Positions 54,026-63,551 of a stretch of DNA of 64,000 nt are shown here, piece by piece (position 1 is the first letter of the stretch; each line of letters opens with the position of its first letter). Source of the DNA: GWF2-38-69 sp965228125. GTDB lineage: Bacteria; Verrucomicrobiota; Lentisphaeria; Victivallales; GWF2-38-69. The stretch covers positions 1,860,001 through 1,924,000 of the forward strand of contig OZ245791.1 of NCBI GenBank assembly GCA_965228125.1, read 5' to 3'. The position numbers were made by a program, and so were the translations under genes. The notes beneath the pieces were generated by a model. That model was not told where the DNA came from. It saw only the letters and a program-made list of their open reading frames with translations, and made no database searches.

Positions 54026-55237
54026 TTATTTGCAATGCTCGGTTGTATAAACTTCAGGAATGGCAGCATACATAGCGGCCGCTTTTACAAGTTCGCTTTT
54101 CCATGTGCGCTCGTTAGGAGCATGGGCCTGGTCTTCATGTCCAGGACCAAAACCTACTACAGGTATTCCATAACGCCCCATTATTGAAACGCCGTTTGTA
54201 GAAAAAGTCCATTTGTCAACAACAGGTTCTGCGTCGAATAGTCTCTTATAAGCTTCTACTGTAGACACGCAGGCAGCATGGTCTGCAGGAAGCACCCATG
54301 TCGGAAAGAAACATTCAGTAGGATAAATCAGGCCAGTATATGAAGGCCGTGAGTATTCGTACATTGTAACTTTAGCATTAGCGGCCTTGACAGCCGGAAG
54401 GTTTTCAATCTCTTTAATGGCAGACTGCCAAGTTTCACCGTTAGTCAATCTTCTGTCAATAGAAATCCAACAGCCGTCCGCTACAGCACATCTTGATGGA
54501 GAAGAAAACCCACATTCCGAAATTGTGAGTGTGCCTTTCCCAAGGAATTCGTCGTAGTGAAGGTTTTCATTCAATGCCTTTAATTCATTGATAATCGGGC
54601 CCATTTTGTATATGGCATTTTCACCTCTTTCCGGAGCCGAACCGTGGCAGCTTATTCCGTGAGTGGTAACTTTAATTTCCATTCTACCGCGATGGCCTCT
54701 GTAAATCCTGCAAGAGGTTGGTTCAGTACTTACTACGAATTCAGGCCTGATATTGCTTTTTTCAACAATATATTGCCAGCAGAGTCCGTCGCAGTCTTCT
54801 TCCTGAACTGTGCCCACCATTACTACAGTGGCATTCTTGGCGAGGCCTAAATCTTTAATGATTTTACCTGCGTAAACCATTGAAGCCATGCCTCCTTCCT
54901 GATCAGTAGCTCCTCTTCCTATGATAACATCGCCTTCTTCATGACCTTTATAAGGATCATATTTCCAATTGTTTATATCACCGATGCCAACTGTGTCAAT
55001 GTGTGCATCAAAAGCGATAAGGTGTTTGCCGTTTCCTATGTAACCAAGGATATTTCCCTGTGGGTCAATATCGACTCTGTCGTAGCCGACTTTAATCATT
55101 TCTTCTTTGATTCTTAATACAACATCTTTTTCTTGGCAGCTTTCGCTTGGTATAGCAATCATATCACGCAAAAATTTTGCCATTTGTGGTTTATATTCTT
55201 CTGCTTTTGCTACGATTGTTTTGTAGTCGACACTCAT
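54026..55237 (-). CDS. ygeY: YgeY-type metallopeptidase (M20 family)
   Basis: A 403-residue zinc hydrolase of the M20/ArgE-DapE class, in the branch named YgeY (selenium-metabolism-linked hydrolase). Metal ligands are visible in LIAFDAHIDTVGIGD, GRGATDQEGGMASM, GTVQEEDCDGLCW and the final GPGHEDQAHAPNE. The Cys-rich context (EDCDGLCW, SPSRCAVADGCW) is typical of this branch. The substrate is not established to my knowledge; peptides or ureido acids are candidates. Co-transcription with arcC is likely from the 20-base spacing. The 160-base stretch after it toward ppk1 holds only a weak 9-bp hairpin (55327-55352). Confidence 0.92.
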   Translation of the reverse strand: MSVDYKTIVAKAEEYKPQMAKFLRDMIAIPSESCQEKDVVLRIKEEMIKVGYDRVDIDPQGNILGYIGNGKHLIAFDAHIDTVGIGDINNWKYDPYKGHEEGDVIIGRGATDQEGGMASMVYAGKIIKDLGLAKNATVVMVGTVQEEDCDGLCWQYIVEKSNIRPEFVVSTEPTSCRIYRGHRGRMEIKVTTHGISCHGSAPERGENAIYKMGPIINELKALNENLHYDEFLGKGTLTISECGFSSPSRCAVADGCWISIDRRLTNGETWQSAIKEIENLPAVKAANAKVTMYEYSRPSYTGLIYPTECFFPTWVLPADHAACVSTVEAYKRLFDAEPVVDKWTFSTNGVSIMGRYGIPVVGFGPGHEDQAHAPNERTWKSELVKAAAMYAAIPEVYTTEHCK

Positions 55238-55397
55238 ATATCCTCCTTAATCTTATTAAAAAGTATGTTATCAATTTGAGAGCCTATAAGATACGACAAA
55301 AAATATTTTCCACAAACCAAGAGCCGTAAGAAAGTAACAACAAACTTTCTTATGCAACAAATGCTAACAGTAAAAAACAGCTTATCTGATTAACATG

Positions 55398-57509
55398 CTA
55401 GTTATCCTCTCTTTCAAGAATAGTCAACTTCTCTCTTTTCTGCTTGGGTCTTAACTCTCTTAAGAGATCATAGGTAATTAGTTGGCTCCTTGCTTCAGGA
55501 TTTCTAAACTGAGCTTTATGATAGGACCCGTTGGATTTTAGTTTTCTTCCATTGTATGTGTCATTCAATTGAAGATCTAAAATCTTCCATAGGAAATCCT
55601 GGCTGAATTTATCATCGACAGGGAACATTATTTCGATTCTTCTGTCAAGGTTTCTTGGCATCCAGTCTGCGCTTGCCATGTAGTACTGAGGATTGCCATT
55701 GTTCTCAAAATAGTATATCCTGCTATGCTCAAGATAGCGATCAACTATGCTTATTATATTGATATTCTTACTAGAATCCTGGCAAGGCCTTAAGCAACAT
55801 ATTCCTCTGACTAAAAGATCAACTTTGACTCCTGCCATTGCTGCTCGGTGAAGATGTTCGATAATTTCTCTGTCAACAAGAGCGTTTAATTTAGCAATAA
55901 TCCTGCCTGGTTTATGTTTGGTGGAATTTCTGGCTTCTCTGTCAATCAGGCTTATAAATTTCTCCCTCAGATTAAATGGTGCTACTGCAAGCTTGTTCCA
56001 CATGGGAGGTTCGGAATACCCCGTCATTACATTAAATAGAGAGGATATGTCATTGCATATTTCAGGGTCATTCATGAGTAGGCCCATATCAGTGTAAACT
56101 TTTGCAGTTGAATCGTTGTAATTTCCGGTGGAAAGATGGACATATCGTCTTATAGCTCCTTCTTCTCTTCTTACAATCAGCAGAGCTTTGCAATGGATTT
56201 TCAGTCCGGCTACTCCGTAAATTACATGGGCCCCTGACATCTCTAGCCGTTTTGCCCAAAGGATGTTTCTGTATTCGTCGAAACGGGCTTTGAGCTCCAC
56301 TATGACAGTAACTTGTTTGCCTTTTTCTGCTGCTTTTTGAAGAGCGTTTACGACAGGGGAATTGCCGCTTACCCTGTATAGGGTCTGTTTGATAGCCAGT
56401 ACGTCTGGATCGTTGGCAGCTTCTTCAATTAGTTTTACTACATAGTCAAAACTTTCAAAAGGATGATAAAGGGGAATTGTTCGCCATTCGGAAATGGCAT
56501 CAAAAATCGAAGGATACCCTTCAAGGACAGGTATATTTAAAGGTTCTATACGTTTATCGACTAAGCCTTCCCTGGCCACCAGTGGGATGAATTCAAAGAA
56601 ACTTGCCAGGTTAAGCGGTCCGTTAATATAAAAAAGCAAATCGTCTGTTATTTGGAGTTTGTCATTCAGCCATTGAGAGAGCAGTTCAGAGGAGTCTCTT
56701 TGGAGTTCCAGCCTGATTGCGCTTCTTTTTCTGCTTGATTTAAGAGTCTTTTCCATGTGAACAAGAAGATTTGATTCGTCATCATCGATATCAAAATCCA
56801 TGTCTTTAGTTATTCTGAAAGGAAAACAATCAAAGACTTCACATCCTACAAAGAGCATTTTAATATTTACCATGATGAGCTCTTCCAGAAAGATAAAAGC
56901 TTTTCCTGGTTCGGAGTGATTTACAGGAACAAAACGGGAAATGGCAGAAGGTACTTCGACGAATCCGAATGATTCGTGTTCTCTCTGAGGGCTTTTAAGC
57001 CGTACGGCGATTTCTATTGACTTATTATTAAGAACAGGAAACGGATGTGTCGGATCAAATCCTATCGGAGTTAATATAGGAAAAACTGAACGCTCGAAAA
57101 ATTCCTTAAGTCTGGCTTTTTCAGTCTCTGAGAGTTCGTTGTACTTCAATAGGAAGATACTGTTGTTTTTTAGTTCAGGCAACACATATTCCCTAAATGA
57201 ATTGTATTGCTTTCTTATCAGCAGTCTGGCTTTTTGAAGAACAGCTTTTAACTGTTCTTCGGCATTCATCCCCGTATCGTCGTTTATGTAAACTTTAGAT
57301 TCAAGTTGTTTTTTTAATCCGGCAACTCTGACCATGAAAAATTCATCCAGATTGTTGCTGAAGATTGCCGAAAACTTCAGCCTCTCCAGCAACGGGTTGT
57401 TTTTATCTAATGCCTGATCTAACACTCTGGAATTAAAACTCAGCCAGCTTAATTCTCTGTTTATGAAGTGTTCCTTCCCAACTTTGTATTCTGAAAAATC
57501 TTCTTTCAT
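55398..57509 (-). CDS. ppk1: Polyphosphate kinase 1
   Basis: A 703-residue PPK1 that polymerises the terminal phosphate of ATP into polyphosphate. The N domain begins FINRELSWLSFNSRVLDQA. The catalytic core has TLYRVSGNSPVVNAL, VELKARFDEYRNILWAKRLE, and the autophosphorylated His in YVHLSTGNYNDSTAKVYTD. The C-terminal domain has LVRGICCLRPCQD and RIYYFENNGNPQYYMASADW. Length is standard. Its ATG overlaps the stop of the exopolyphosphatase gene by 4 bases, so synthesis and breakdown enzymes are made from one transcript. Confidence 0.96.
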   Translation of the reverse strand: MKEDFSEYKVGKEHFINRELSWLSFNSRVLDQALDKNNPLLERLKFSAIFSNNLDEFFMVRVAGLKKQLESKVYINDDTGMNAEEQLKAVLQKARLLIRKQYNSFREYVLPELKNNSIFLLKYNELSETEKARLKEFFERSVFPILTPIGFDPTHPFPVLNNKSIEIAVRLKSPQREHESFGFVEVPSAISRFVPVNHSEPGKAFIFLEELIMVNIKMLFVGCEVFDCFPFRITKDMDFDIDDDESNLLVHMEKTLKSSRKRSAIRLELQRDSSELLSQWLNDKLQITDDLLFYINGPLNLASFFEFIPLVAREGLVDKRIEPLNIPVLEGYPSIFDAISEWRTIPLYHPFESFDYVVKLIEEAANDPDVLAIKQTLYRVSGNSPVVNALQKAAEKGKQVTVIVELKARFDEYRNILWAKRLEMSGAHVIYGVAGLKIHCKALLIVRREEGAIRRYVHLSTGNYNDSTAKVYTDMGLLMNDPEICNDISSLFNVMTGYSEPPMWNKLAVAPFNLREKFISLIDREARNSTKHKPGRIIAKLNALVDREIIEHLHRAAMAGVKVDLLVRGICCLRPCQDSSKNINIISIVDRYLEHSRIYYFENNGNPQYYMASADWMPRNLDRRIEIMFPVDDKFSQDFLWKILDLQLNDTYNGRKLKSNGSYHKAQFRNPEARSQLITYDLLRELRPKQKREKLTILEREDN

Positions 57510-59047
57510 CTTCCTGTTATCCTAACTTTATATCCAAATACTTCTTTAAATAAATTAGCTTTTTCTCTGGAAGCCCAACTTTCCAAGGCCATGTCCACTA
57601 TACCGTCAACTATTATTTCCATAACTTTCTTTTTATGGTCGAATTTGATTTTGGCTATCTCGAATTTATGAATGAAATCAAGGGAGTCAGCAATTCTCAA
57701 AATTGCCGCAAGCGTATTAACCTTTACTTTGTCAGATGAATTCAAAGAAGAGTATTCGGCATGCATAGGCCTGGGAAAACCCCTTCTGTGGTATCTTGCG
57801 ACAAGAGCGATTATGTCTCTGTCCTTTGATGATACTCCGGGAATATGCCCATTTTTTATAAGGTAATAGCTATGTTTATGATGTTTCCTGCTGCTTACAT
57901 AGAGTCCGATGTCATGCAAATAAGATGCAATATTAAGAAGCAATGCGTCTTTTTCATTGAGGCCATGCAGGAAGTGAGTGTTTTCAAAGATATGCGTGGA
58001 CATTGTAGCGACCATTGAAGCGTGATTGGAATCATAAAAATACTTTTCGCCATAATTCTTGACGCATGATATAAGGTAAGGTGTAAACGGGTCGTGCTCG
58101 CCTTTCAATTCGCGGAAAAGGTCGCTTATTACAGCATCCCTGGTGCTTATTTCAGGAATGATGATCTTTTCTGCTTTAGAGGCATGAAAGAAATTATAAA
58201 GAATAGCGCAGCAAGGAGCTATACTTTGAGCAAGTGTATCTGATATGTTAAGTTTACCTGCTATTTCTTCAGTTTTCATCTGTGAGATCTGTTGATACAA
58301 TTCATTAAAGTTTTCCACATCAATAAAATGTATCCCTGAGCCGTCAATCTGTATTTTATCTGAAAGACGAAGTAATGCCCTGACAGAAGAGCCTACTCCT
58401 ATTACTAAACCTCCGTCAAAATCTACTGTTGAGTGTGCTAGCAGGTCTTTGGTAGTGGATTCAACGAACGGTTTTATCACTTCTTTTAACTGGAGGTTAT
58501 TGAGCGGTCGTTCAAGTTCTTCAAGTAGTCTCAATGAGCCAAGCCTCGTATTTTCTGAACTCTTAAGAACGCCTTTCTTTACAAATGAAACCTGAGTGGA
58601 ACCAGTCCCTATGGAGCATATCAGAGAGTTTTTTTCCTGAAAAAGCGGAAATGATGAAAGGCTGCCTTTTATTGCCATAAAGATTAGCCTGGATTCAAGC
58701 GTAGAGTCAAGTTCCTCAAGCCTGATTCCGCTGAGTTTTTCTACTCTTTCAAGGAAAATATCGCTATTTGAAGCTTCTCTTACTGCAGACGTAGCAATGG
58801 CTTTAACATGTTTGACCTTGTATTCTTTGATCAGTGCAGAATAATCCTTCAGTATTTTTCCTATGAGAAAGGTGTTTTGGATGCTTATTTTGCCTCTGGT
58901 AAATACGTCAATACCCAAAGGTGCTACCTGAGAAAGTTTTTCAAGAATTTCATATTTTCTGCCATTGGCTGAAAGTTGAACTATTTCCAGTCTTGCAAAA
59001 TGTGCGCCGACATCTATGACGGCTATTGGACTTTTTATGTTAGCCAT
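57506..59047 (-). CDS. ppx: Exopolyphosphatase (Ppx/GppA) with HD-like C-terminal domain
   Basis: A 513-residue Ppx/GppA phosphatase that hydrolyses polyphosphate or pppGpp. The N-terminal ASKHA domain has PIAVIDVGAHFARLEIVQL, ATSAVREASNSD and the phosphate loop CSIGTGSTQVSFV; the usual DIGGGSTE motif is thus altered at two positions. The C-terminal HD-type domain (about 315-513) contains IASYLHDIGLYVSSRKHHKHS with the expected His-Asp. It is the first gene of the ppk1 operon. The altered loop may affect rate or substrate choice; this is inference. Confidence 0.92.
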   Translation of the reverse strand: MANIKSPIAVIDVGAHFARLEIVQLSANGRKYEILEKLSQVAPLGIDVFTRGKISIQNTFLIGKILKDYSALIKEYKVKHVKAIATSAVREASNSDIFLERVEKLSGIRLEELDSTLESRLIFMAIKGSLSSFPLFQEKNSLICSIGTGSTQVSFVKKGVLKSSENTRLGSLRLLEELERPLNNLQLKEVIKPFVESTTKDLLAHSTVDFDGGLVIGVGSSVRALLRLSDKIQIDGSGIHFIDVENFNELYQQISQMKTEEIAGKLNISDTLAQSIAPCCAILYNFFHASKAEKIIIPEISTRDAVISDLFRELKGEHDPFTPYLISCVKNYGEKYFYDSNHASMVATMSTHIFENTHFLHGLNEKDALLLNIASYLHDIGLYVSSRKHHKHSYYLIKNGHIPGVSSKDRDIIALVARYHRRGFPRPMHAEYSSLNSSDKVKVNTLAAILRIADSLDFIHKFEIAKIKFDHKKKVMEIIVDGIVDMALESWASREKANLFKEVFGYKVRITGR

Positions 59048-59211
59048 ATATTTTTATATTTTCTTTTTGAATAAACACGTTATTAATATTGCAACATTAT
59101 ATTAGTTGCTTATCGCCTTTTCAATCAAACGCTATGCTCTATGTGGCCTTTGTTATATAATCACTGAGGGTAAGTTTAAATTTTTGTCAATTTAAATCTA
59201 GTAAGTTATGC

Positions 59212-60000
59212 ATGAAAAACATTATAAATGATATTATCGACATACTCCAGGCAGATTCAGTAAGCAAGAAATCCGAATTTATACAGGACGATGTGCTTAA
59301 AGAATTCTACTCAGAACCAATCAATAAAGGCTCTATGAAAGTGAAAAAAACATCTCAAGAAAGCAAGGGAACTAAAATACCTAATGTCACCGCGGCGGCC
59401 GTCAATACAGGCGTCGTACCTCCGGTAATTTGTGATAAAACAAAATTCGGAGAATTAATTAAAAGTGTTTCCATCTGTACTAAGTGCGAACTCTGTAAGT
59501 CAAGGACAAACACTGTATTTGGAGAAGGGAATCCGGATGCGGAGCTGATGATTATCGGCGAAGGGCCTGGCAGAGATGAGGATGAGCAAGGCAGGCCGTT
59601 TGTAGGAAGGTCAGGACAGTTGCTCACAAAAATGCTCAAGGCCATGGGGTTTGAACGAAGCGATGTTTTTATAGCAAATATCGTAAAGTGCCGCCCTCCT
59701 TCCAACAGAGTCCCGATGCCAGCCGAAGCTCAAACTTGCCTGCCGTATCTGCTTGAACAAATTGAAATAATCAATCCCAAAGTACTTTTGCTTCTGGGCG
59801 CCACTCCATTGAAATACATTCTTGACAAAGTCGGAATCACAAAACTTCATGGCACATGGCATGAGTTCCATGGCATAAAGACCATTCCATCTTTTCACCC
59901 TGCTTACTTGCTCAGAGACCCGAACCAGAAAAAGTATGCGTGGGAGGATTTGCAGAAAATTATGCTGCTTCTTGGGAAAACGACTCCGCAAAAAAAATGA
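59212..60000 (+). CDS. Family 4 uracil-DNA glycosylase with N-terminal extension
   Basis: A 262-residue [4Fe-4S] uracil-DNA glycosylase that removes uracil from DNA. The catalytic part (about 85-260) has CTKCELCKSRTNTVFGEG, the water-activating motif GEGPGRDEDEQGRPFVGRSG, VKCRPPSNRVPMPAEAQTC with the remaining cluster Cys residues, LLLLGATPLKYIL, and HPAYLLRDPNQK. The first 80 residues are polar and variable, starting with a short helix (IINDIIDILQADSV). Such extensions occur in several family 4 members and may mediate protein contacts. It is divergent from the ppx-ppk1 operon. Confidence 0.93.
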   Translation: MKNIINDIIDILQADSVSKKSEFIQDDVLKEFYSEPINKGSMKVKKTSQESKGTKIPNVTAAAVNTGVVPPVICDKTKFGELIKSVSICTKCELCKSRTNTVFGEGNPDAELMIIGEGPGRDEDEQGRPFVGRSGQLLTKMLKAMGFERSDVFIANIVKCRPPSNRVPMPAEAQTCLPYLLEQIEIINPKVLLLLGATPLKYILDKVGITKLHGTWHEFHGIKTIPSFHPAYLLRDPNQKKYAWEDLQKIMLLLGKTTPQKK

Positions 60001-60119
60001 TAATTCTATAAAAAATACTGAAAATTAGTTGCTGAATTTTAAAAATACTTATCTACAATTATTAAGGGCTCCAGAGTTAGGGAGTGTTATTACTAACATA
60101 GAAAACTAAGGAGAAAATT

Positions 60120-60224
60120 ATGTCTAAAGCTCAAGATGCAAAAAAAGAAAACAAAAAACAGCCGACAAAGACCCTGAAAGAAAAACGCGCAGAAAAGAAA
60201 GCCAAGAAAGAAAATAAAGGCTAA
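60120..60224 (+). CDS. Small highly charged protein, 34 residues
   Basis: A short frame, MSKAQDAKKENKKQPTKTLK followed by EKRAEKKAKKENKG, composed mainly of Lys, Glu and Ala. A good ribosome site (AAGGAG, 60108-60113) lies 6 bases before ATG, and a perfect 10-bp hairpin follows the stop. Similar Lys-rich peptides with a TPK/TLKEKRAEKKAKK core are known as uncharacterised genes in other bacteria. Nucleic-acid binding is plausible from composition. It lies in the 290-base interval between the glycosylase and Nudix genes. Confidence 0.65.
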   Translation: MSKAQDAKKENKKQPTKTLKEKRAEKKAKKENKG

Positions 60225-60237
60225 TTGATTTTCTTAC

Positions 60238-60269
60238 GGCATCTTCTTTTGATAAAAATAGAAGATGCC
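60238..60269. terminator. Hairpin between convergent genes
   Basis: GGCATCTTCT (60238-60247) pairs perfectly with AGAAGATGCC (60260-60269) around a 12-base AT-rich loop. It sits between the 34-residue gene and the convergent Nudix gene and could serve both, though neither side has a good U-run. Confidence 0.5.
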
Positions 60270-60289
60270 TGAACCTTATGAAGTAAAAC

Positions 60290-60697
60290 CTATCTGAAAG
60301 GATTATATCCTTGTTTTATAAGGTTTTGCTGTGGAGTAAAAAGTGGATGCGGTTGCTGATTCCAGCCAAACCAATCCCATTTCTCGCATTTATCAGGTTC
60401 CATTACCTGAAGGTCGCCTGAATCGTAATCTGCCAGCATGAATATAGTGATATAGTGTTTGGCCTCTTGTAGGAAAATATCGTTAGTCACAGAGGCAAAG
60501 CGTATGTTTTTTATTTTCAGACCTGTTTCCTCGAATGTTTCGCGTATAGCGCATGCTTCCCATGATTCGTTAAATTCGAGATGCCCGCCAGGGAAACACC
60601 ATGACCCTTCGCCGTGTGCATTCTTTCGTTTGCCGAACAGCACTTTTCCGTCCTTTATGATACAGACGCCAATTCCTACTTTTGGTTTGTTCAGCAT
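60290..60697 (-). CDS. Nudix hydrolase
   Basis: A 135-residue MutT-like pyrophosphohydrolase. The Nudix box is intact: GGHLEFNESWEACAIRETFE followed by EETGL gives the required G-x5-E-x7-REUxEExGU pattern. Upstream is VGIGVCIIKDGKVLFGKRKN with WCFPG. The C-terminal WDWFGWNQQPHPLFTP resembles NUDT15-type enzymes, which hydrolyse nucleoside triphosphates and their damaged forms. The exact substrate cannot be told. It is a single gene with a convergent small neighbour. Confidence 0.93.
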   Translation of the reverse strand: MLNKPKVGIGVCIIKDGKVLFGKRKNAHGEGSWCFPGGHLEFNESWEACAIRETFEETGLKIKNIRFASVTNDIFLQEAKHYITIFMLADYDSGDLQVMEPDKCEKWDWFGWNQQPHPLFTPQQNLIKQGYNPFR

Positions 60698-60834
60698 ATT
60701 TTATACGAATTAGTTTAGTTTATTCTGGATTATATGGCTAGAATAGGCCTAAATCAATAATCTATTAAATCTGTTTTTTCTGCGGTAGTAATGCGGAATT
60801 GAATACTTTGAAAGTTAGGGATTATTTCAAGGGT

Positions 60835-63261
60835 ATGAAAAAACCATTACGGATATTTAAATATTTTTTTATCGTATTGATCCTTATACTGATAGGCATC
60901 TATACTTTGTTGCCTTTCATAGTCACTTATTCTCTGCCTGGTATTGTGGAACGGGCAGGGTTTGGCAAACTAAAGCTGTTCGTTAAAAAAATATCGCTTA
61001 CATCTATCGATCTGGATTCGCTTGAGTATGGGGAGGAAGCAAATCCAGCCGCTACGATTTCTTCAATTGATGCTGATTTCTCTGTTTGGTCTCTGATTGC
61101 AGATAAGAGAGTCGACTCTCTTACGTTAACCGGAGCTGAAGTCAAATGTTCTTATGATGGGAAAATGTTTTCCTTTTCAGGATTGGAGTTTCCTGATATG
61201 CCGAAATCGCCGTCAGTAAACAATTCAAAACCCTTTATGATTTCTTCTATTGAGATAAGAAATTCCGTTCTGGATGTTGATTATCAGGGAAGATACTTTG
61301 CTATTCCATTTGAGCTGAAATATTTCCCTGGAAAAACTTGGAAAGAAGGACAAGGCAAGCTTTCTCTCTTCTTTAAGGAGCAGCCTGTCAAAGCAGATTT
61401 TTCTTTCAATTCTACAACAATGAATATTTCGTTAGACGTCAAGGATTTTAATCTGAAATCAATTTATGACTTATTGCCTGAAGGGGAAGATGTTTCGGGT
61501 TATTTAACCTCAAATATTTCGGTTGAAACGGAACTCTCACCGTTTTTTGTAAAATCCCTGAAAGGATATGCGATCCTAAAAGATGGGAAGTGGAGGTCAA
61601 AAGGGAACGAAATATCATTGCCAGTTGTTGAACTTAAAGCAAATGGTTCTAATGAAAATTTTGAGGCAGAGGTATCTCCAGTTTCCATAGTACAGAACAA
61701 TAAAGAACTCGCCAAGCTAAGCAGTTTTAAACTCGATATTTCAGCTGAAGAGAAAACTGTTTCGGGAACTACGGCGTTAGAGATAGAAACTTCTTTTACA
61801 GGAGTTAAAAACAGCATTCCACTTAAAATCAAATGCGTATATAGTCTTCCTGATAAAACTAAGAACCCTACAATCAAGTCTGAAATAAAGTCTGAAGCAG
61901 TAGCCCTTCAGCTCCCACAAAGTCAGGCGCTTTTTAAAAATATCAGCTTGAATTCAGATTTCGTTAAGTCAGAGGACTCATGGACGGGACAGCTATCTTT
62001 CGGGATTAAAGATATACAGTTGCCGGGACTTGATGTTACTGTAAATTCGTTCAACGCTACTGTTCCTTTTGAACAAACGCAGTCTTCCGATACTTCAGGA
62101 AGAGGAACTGTAAAAGTCGGGAATATCACATACAAGAATTTTAATCTTGGCTCATTATCAGGTGGAGTGAATAACGATGGTCGTGTTATTGCTTTTTCGG
62201 TTCTTGCTCCGAATGTAGTGCTCCCTGATATGGCAGTGAAACTCAATGGGCAGTTTGGCAAAGATCAGAATGGCATTTTTATGTCAGAGATACACTTTAA
62301 TCTTCCCCATTACAAACTCCTGATTCCTTTTGATCTTGGCGCATGGTTCCCGAAAGCAAAAGGGATTAGTTTTCAGGGCGAGTTTGAAGCAGATGGTTTC
62401 TTTCGTATGGCGCATTATGGGATAAAGTCGGGAATGAGATTAAAGGTTAATGATGCATCTTTGAATATGAAAGCTGATGAAAATCCAACTACAGTTTCCG
62501 GTATTTCTTTAGATCTTTGCCTGGATGACTTAGTTAACATTGAAAGTCTGCCGTCTCAAAATCTTAGAATCGATAAAGTCTCCTTCGGCACTCTTTCTTT
62601 TGAGAATATTTTGGCGCTTTTTAATATTGAGAGCCCGAAAGCAATACTTTTGGAGACTATGAACGCTCAATGGTGCGGAGGAATGGTCTCAGTAAAAGCA
62701 ATCCGTATAAATCCAGCGGTGAAAAGCTATTCGCCAGTTATCTCATGCGACAGGGTAAATCTTGCCCAGGTCCTAAGGCAGTTTGATGTCGGGCAGGCAG
62801 AGGGTAGCGGCACTTTGAACGGCAATATCCCGCTGATTATTAAAGATGATTCAATTGAGTTCGGAAATGGTTTTCTCTATTCTACTCCCGGAGACAGCGG
62901 CAAAATACATATTCAGGGAGGAGCCATTGATTCCATTACAGATGGTATTCCGGACGGAACACCGCAATTTGACCAACTTAAACTTTCTCAAATGGCTCTG
63001 AGAGATTTCGATTATGACTGGGTTAAGCTCTACATAAATTCAGAAGAGGAAAACATGGTTTTAAAACTTCAATTTGACGGCAAACCAGCCAAACCTCTTC
63101 CATTTGTTTATAAAAAGGAAATCGGGGGCTTTGCCAGAGTCGATGTGAATAGTGCTGGTTCGCTTTTTCAGGGAATAAGGCTCGATGTTAACATTAAATT
63201 GCCATTTAATAAGCTTTTGTGGTATAATAAACAGATGCAGAATTATTTGAAACAACTTTAA
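60835..63261 (+). CDS. ydbH: YdbH-type AsmA-like lipid-transport protein
   Basis: An 808-residue inner-membrane-anchored protein with a long periplasmic beta-rich body. One N-terminal helix (IFKYFFIVLILILIGIYTLL) is followed by regular alternating strands and, near the C-terminus, the conserved VSVKAIRINP, DRVNLAQVLRQF and EGSGTLNGNIPLII segments, where the YdbH domain lies. In E. coli YdbH is one of three AsmA-like proteins that carry phospholipid to the outer membrane. Assignment here is strengthened by ynbE and ydbL following in the same order. I chose ATG 60835 directly before the membrane anchor; an in-frame TTG at 60799 would add 12 residues. No good ribosome site is visible for either. 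Confidence 0.87.
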   Translation: MKKPLRIFKYFFIVLILILIGIYTLLPFIVTYSLPGIVERAGFGKLKLFVKKISLTSIDLDSLEYGEEANPAATISSIDADFSVWSLIADKRVDSLTLTGAEVKCSYDGKMFSFSGLEFPDMPKSPSVNNSKPFMISSIEIRNSVLDVDYQGRYFAIPFELKYFPGKTWKEGQGKLSLFFKEQPVKADFSFNSTTMNISLDVKDFNLKSIYDLLPEGEDVSGYLTSNISVETELSPFFVKSLKGYAILKDGKWRSKGNEISLPVVELKANGSNENFEAEVSPVSIVQNNKELAKLSSFKLDISAEEKTVSGTTALEIETSFTGVKNSIPLKIKCVYSLPDKTKNPTIKSEIKSEAVALQLPQSQALFKNISLNSDFVKSEDSWTGQLSFGIKDIQLPGLDVTVNSFNATVPFEQTQSSDTSGRGTVKVGNITYKNFNLGSLSGGVNNDGRVIAFSVLAPNVVLPDMAVKLNGQFGKDQNGIFMSEIHFNLPHYKLLIPFDLGAWFPKAKGISFQGEFEADGFFRMAHYGIKSGMRLKVNDASLNMKADENPTTVSGISLDLCLDDLVNIESLPSQNLRIDKVSFGTLSFENILALFNIESPKAILLETMNAQWCGGMVSVKAIRINPAVKSYSPVISCDRVNLAQVLRQFDVGQAEGSGTLNGNIPLIIKDDSIEFGNGFLYSTPGDSGKIHIQGGAIDSITDGIPDGTPQFDQLKLSQMALRDFDYDWVKLYINSEEENMVLKLQFDGKPAKPLPFVYKKEIGGFARVDVNSAGSLFQGIRLDVNIKLPFNKLLWYNKQMQNYLKQL

Positions 63262-63274
63262 ATAAGGCCCTTTC

Positions 63275-63532
63275 ATGAAAAAAATTCTATCAATTGCCCC
63301 AATAGTTTTTGTGGCACTCTTATTGCAGGGATGCCTGTACACCAAAAGTGAAGTTGAGGTTAAGCCTGTAGAGATTAAACCCATGCACATTACTATCGAT
63401 GTTAATGTGAAAGTACAGCAGGAACTTCAGGAAAAATTCAATAAGGCTGACGAATTGTCAAAAGGTATAAGCGATAAGGAAGCCGAAGAAGCATTGAATA
63501 AGTATATGGAATCGCAAAAAATTAATAATTAA
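63275..63532 (+). CDS. ynbE: YnbE-like lipoprotein
   Basis: An 85-residue lipoprotein. The signal peptide ends in the lipobox LQGC, with the acylated Cys at residue 20. The mature part has the family's PVEIKPMHITIDVNVKVQQEL strand, in which YnbE pairs with YdbH at the outer membrane. This copy is longer than E. coli YnbE (61 residues), with an added acidic helix at the C-terminus (DKEAEEALNKYMES). It starts 13 bases after ydbH and ends 19 bases before ydbL. Confidence 0.85.
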   Translation: MKKILSIAPIVFVALLLQGCLYTKSEVEVKPVEIKPMHITIDVNVKVQQELQEKFNKADELSKGISDKEAEEALNKYMESQKINN

Positions 63533-63551
63533 GATATAAGGAGAGATTTAT

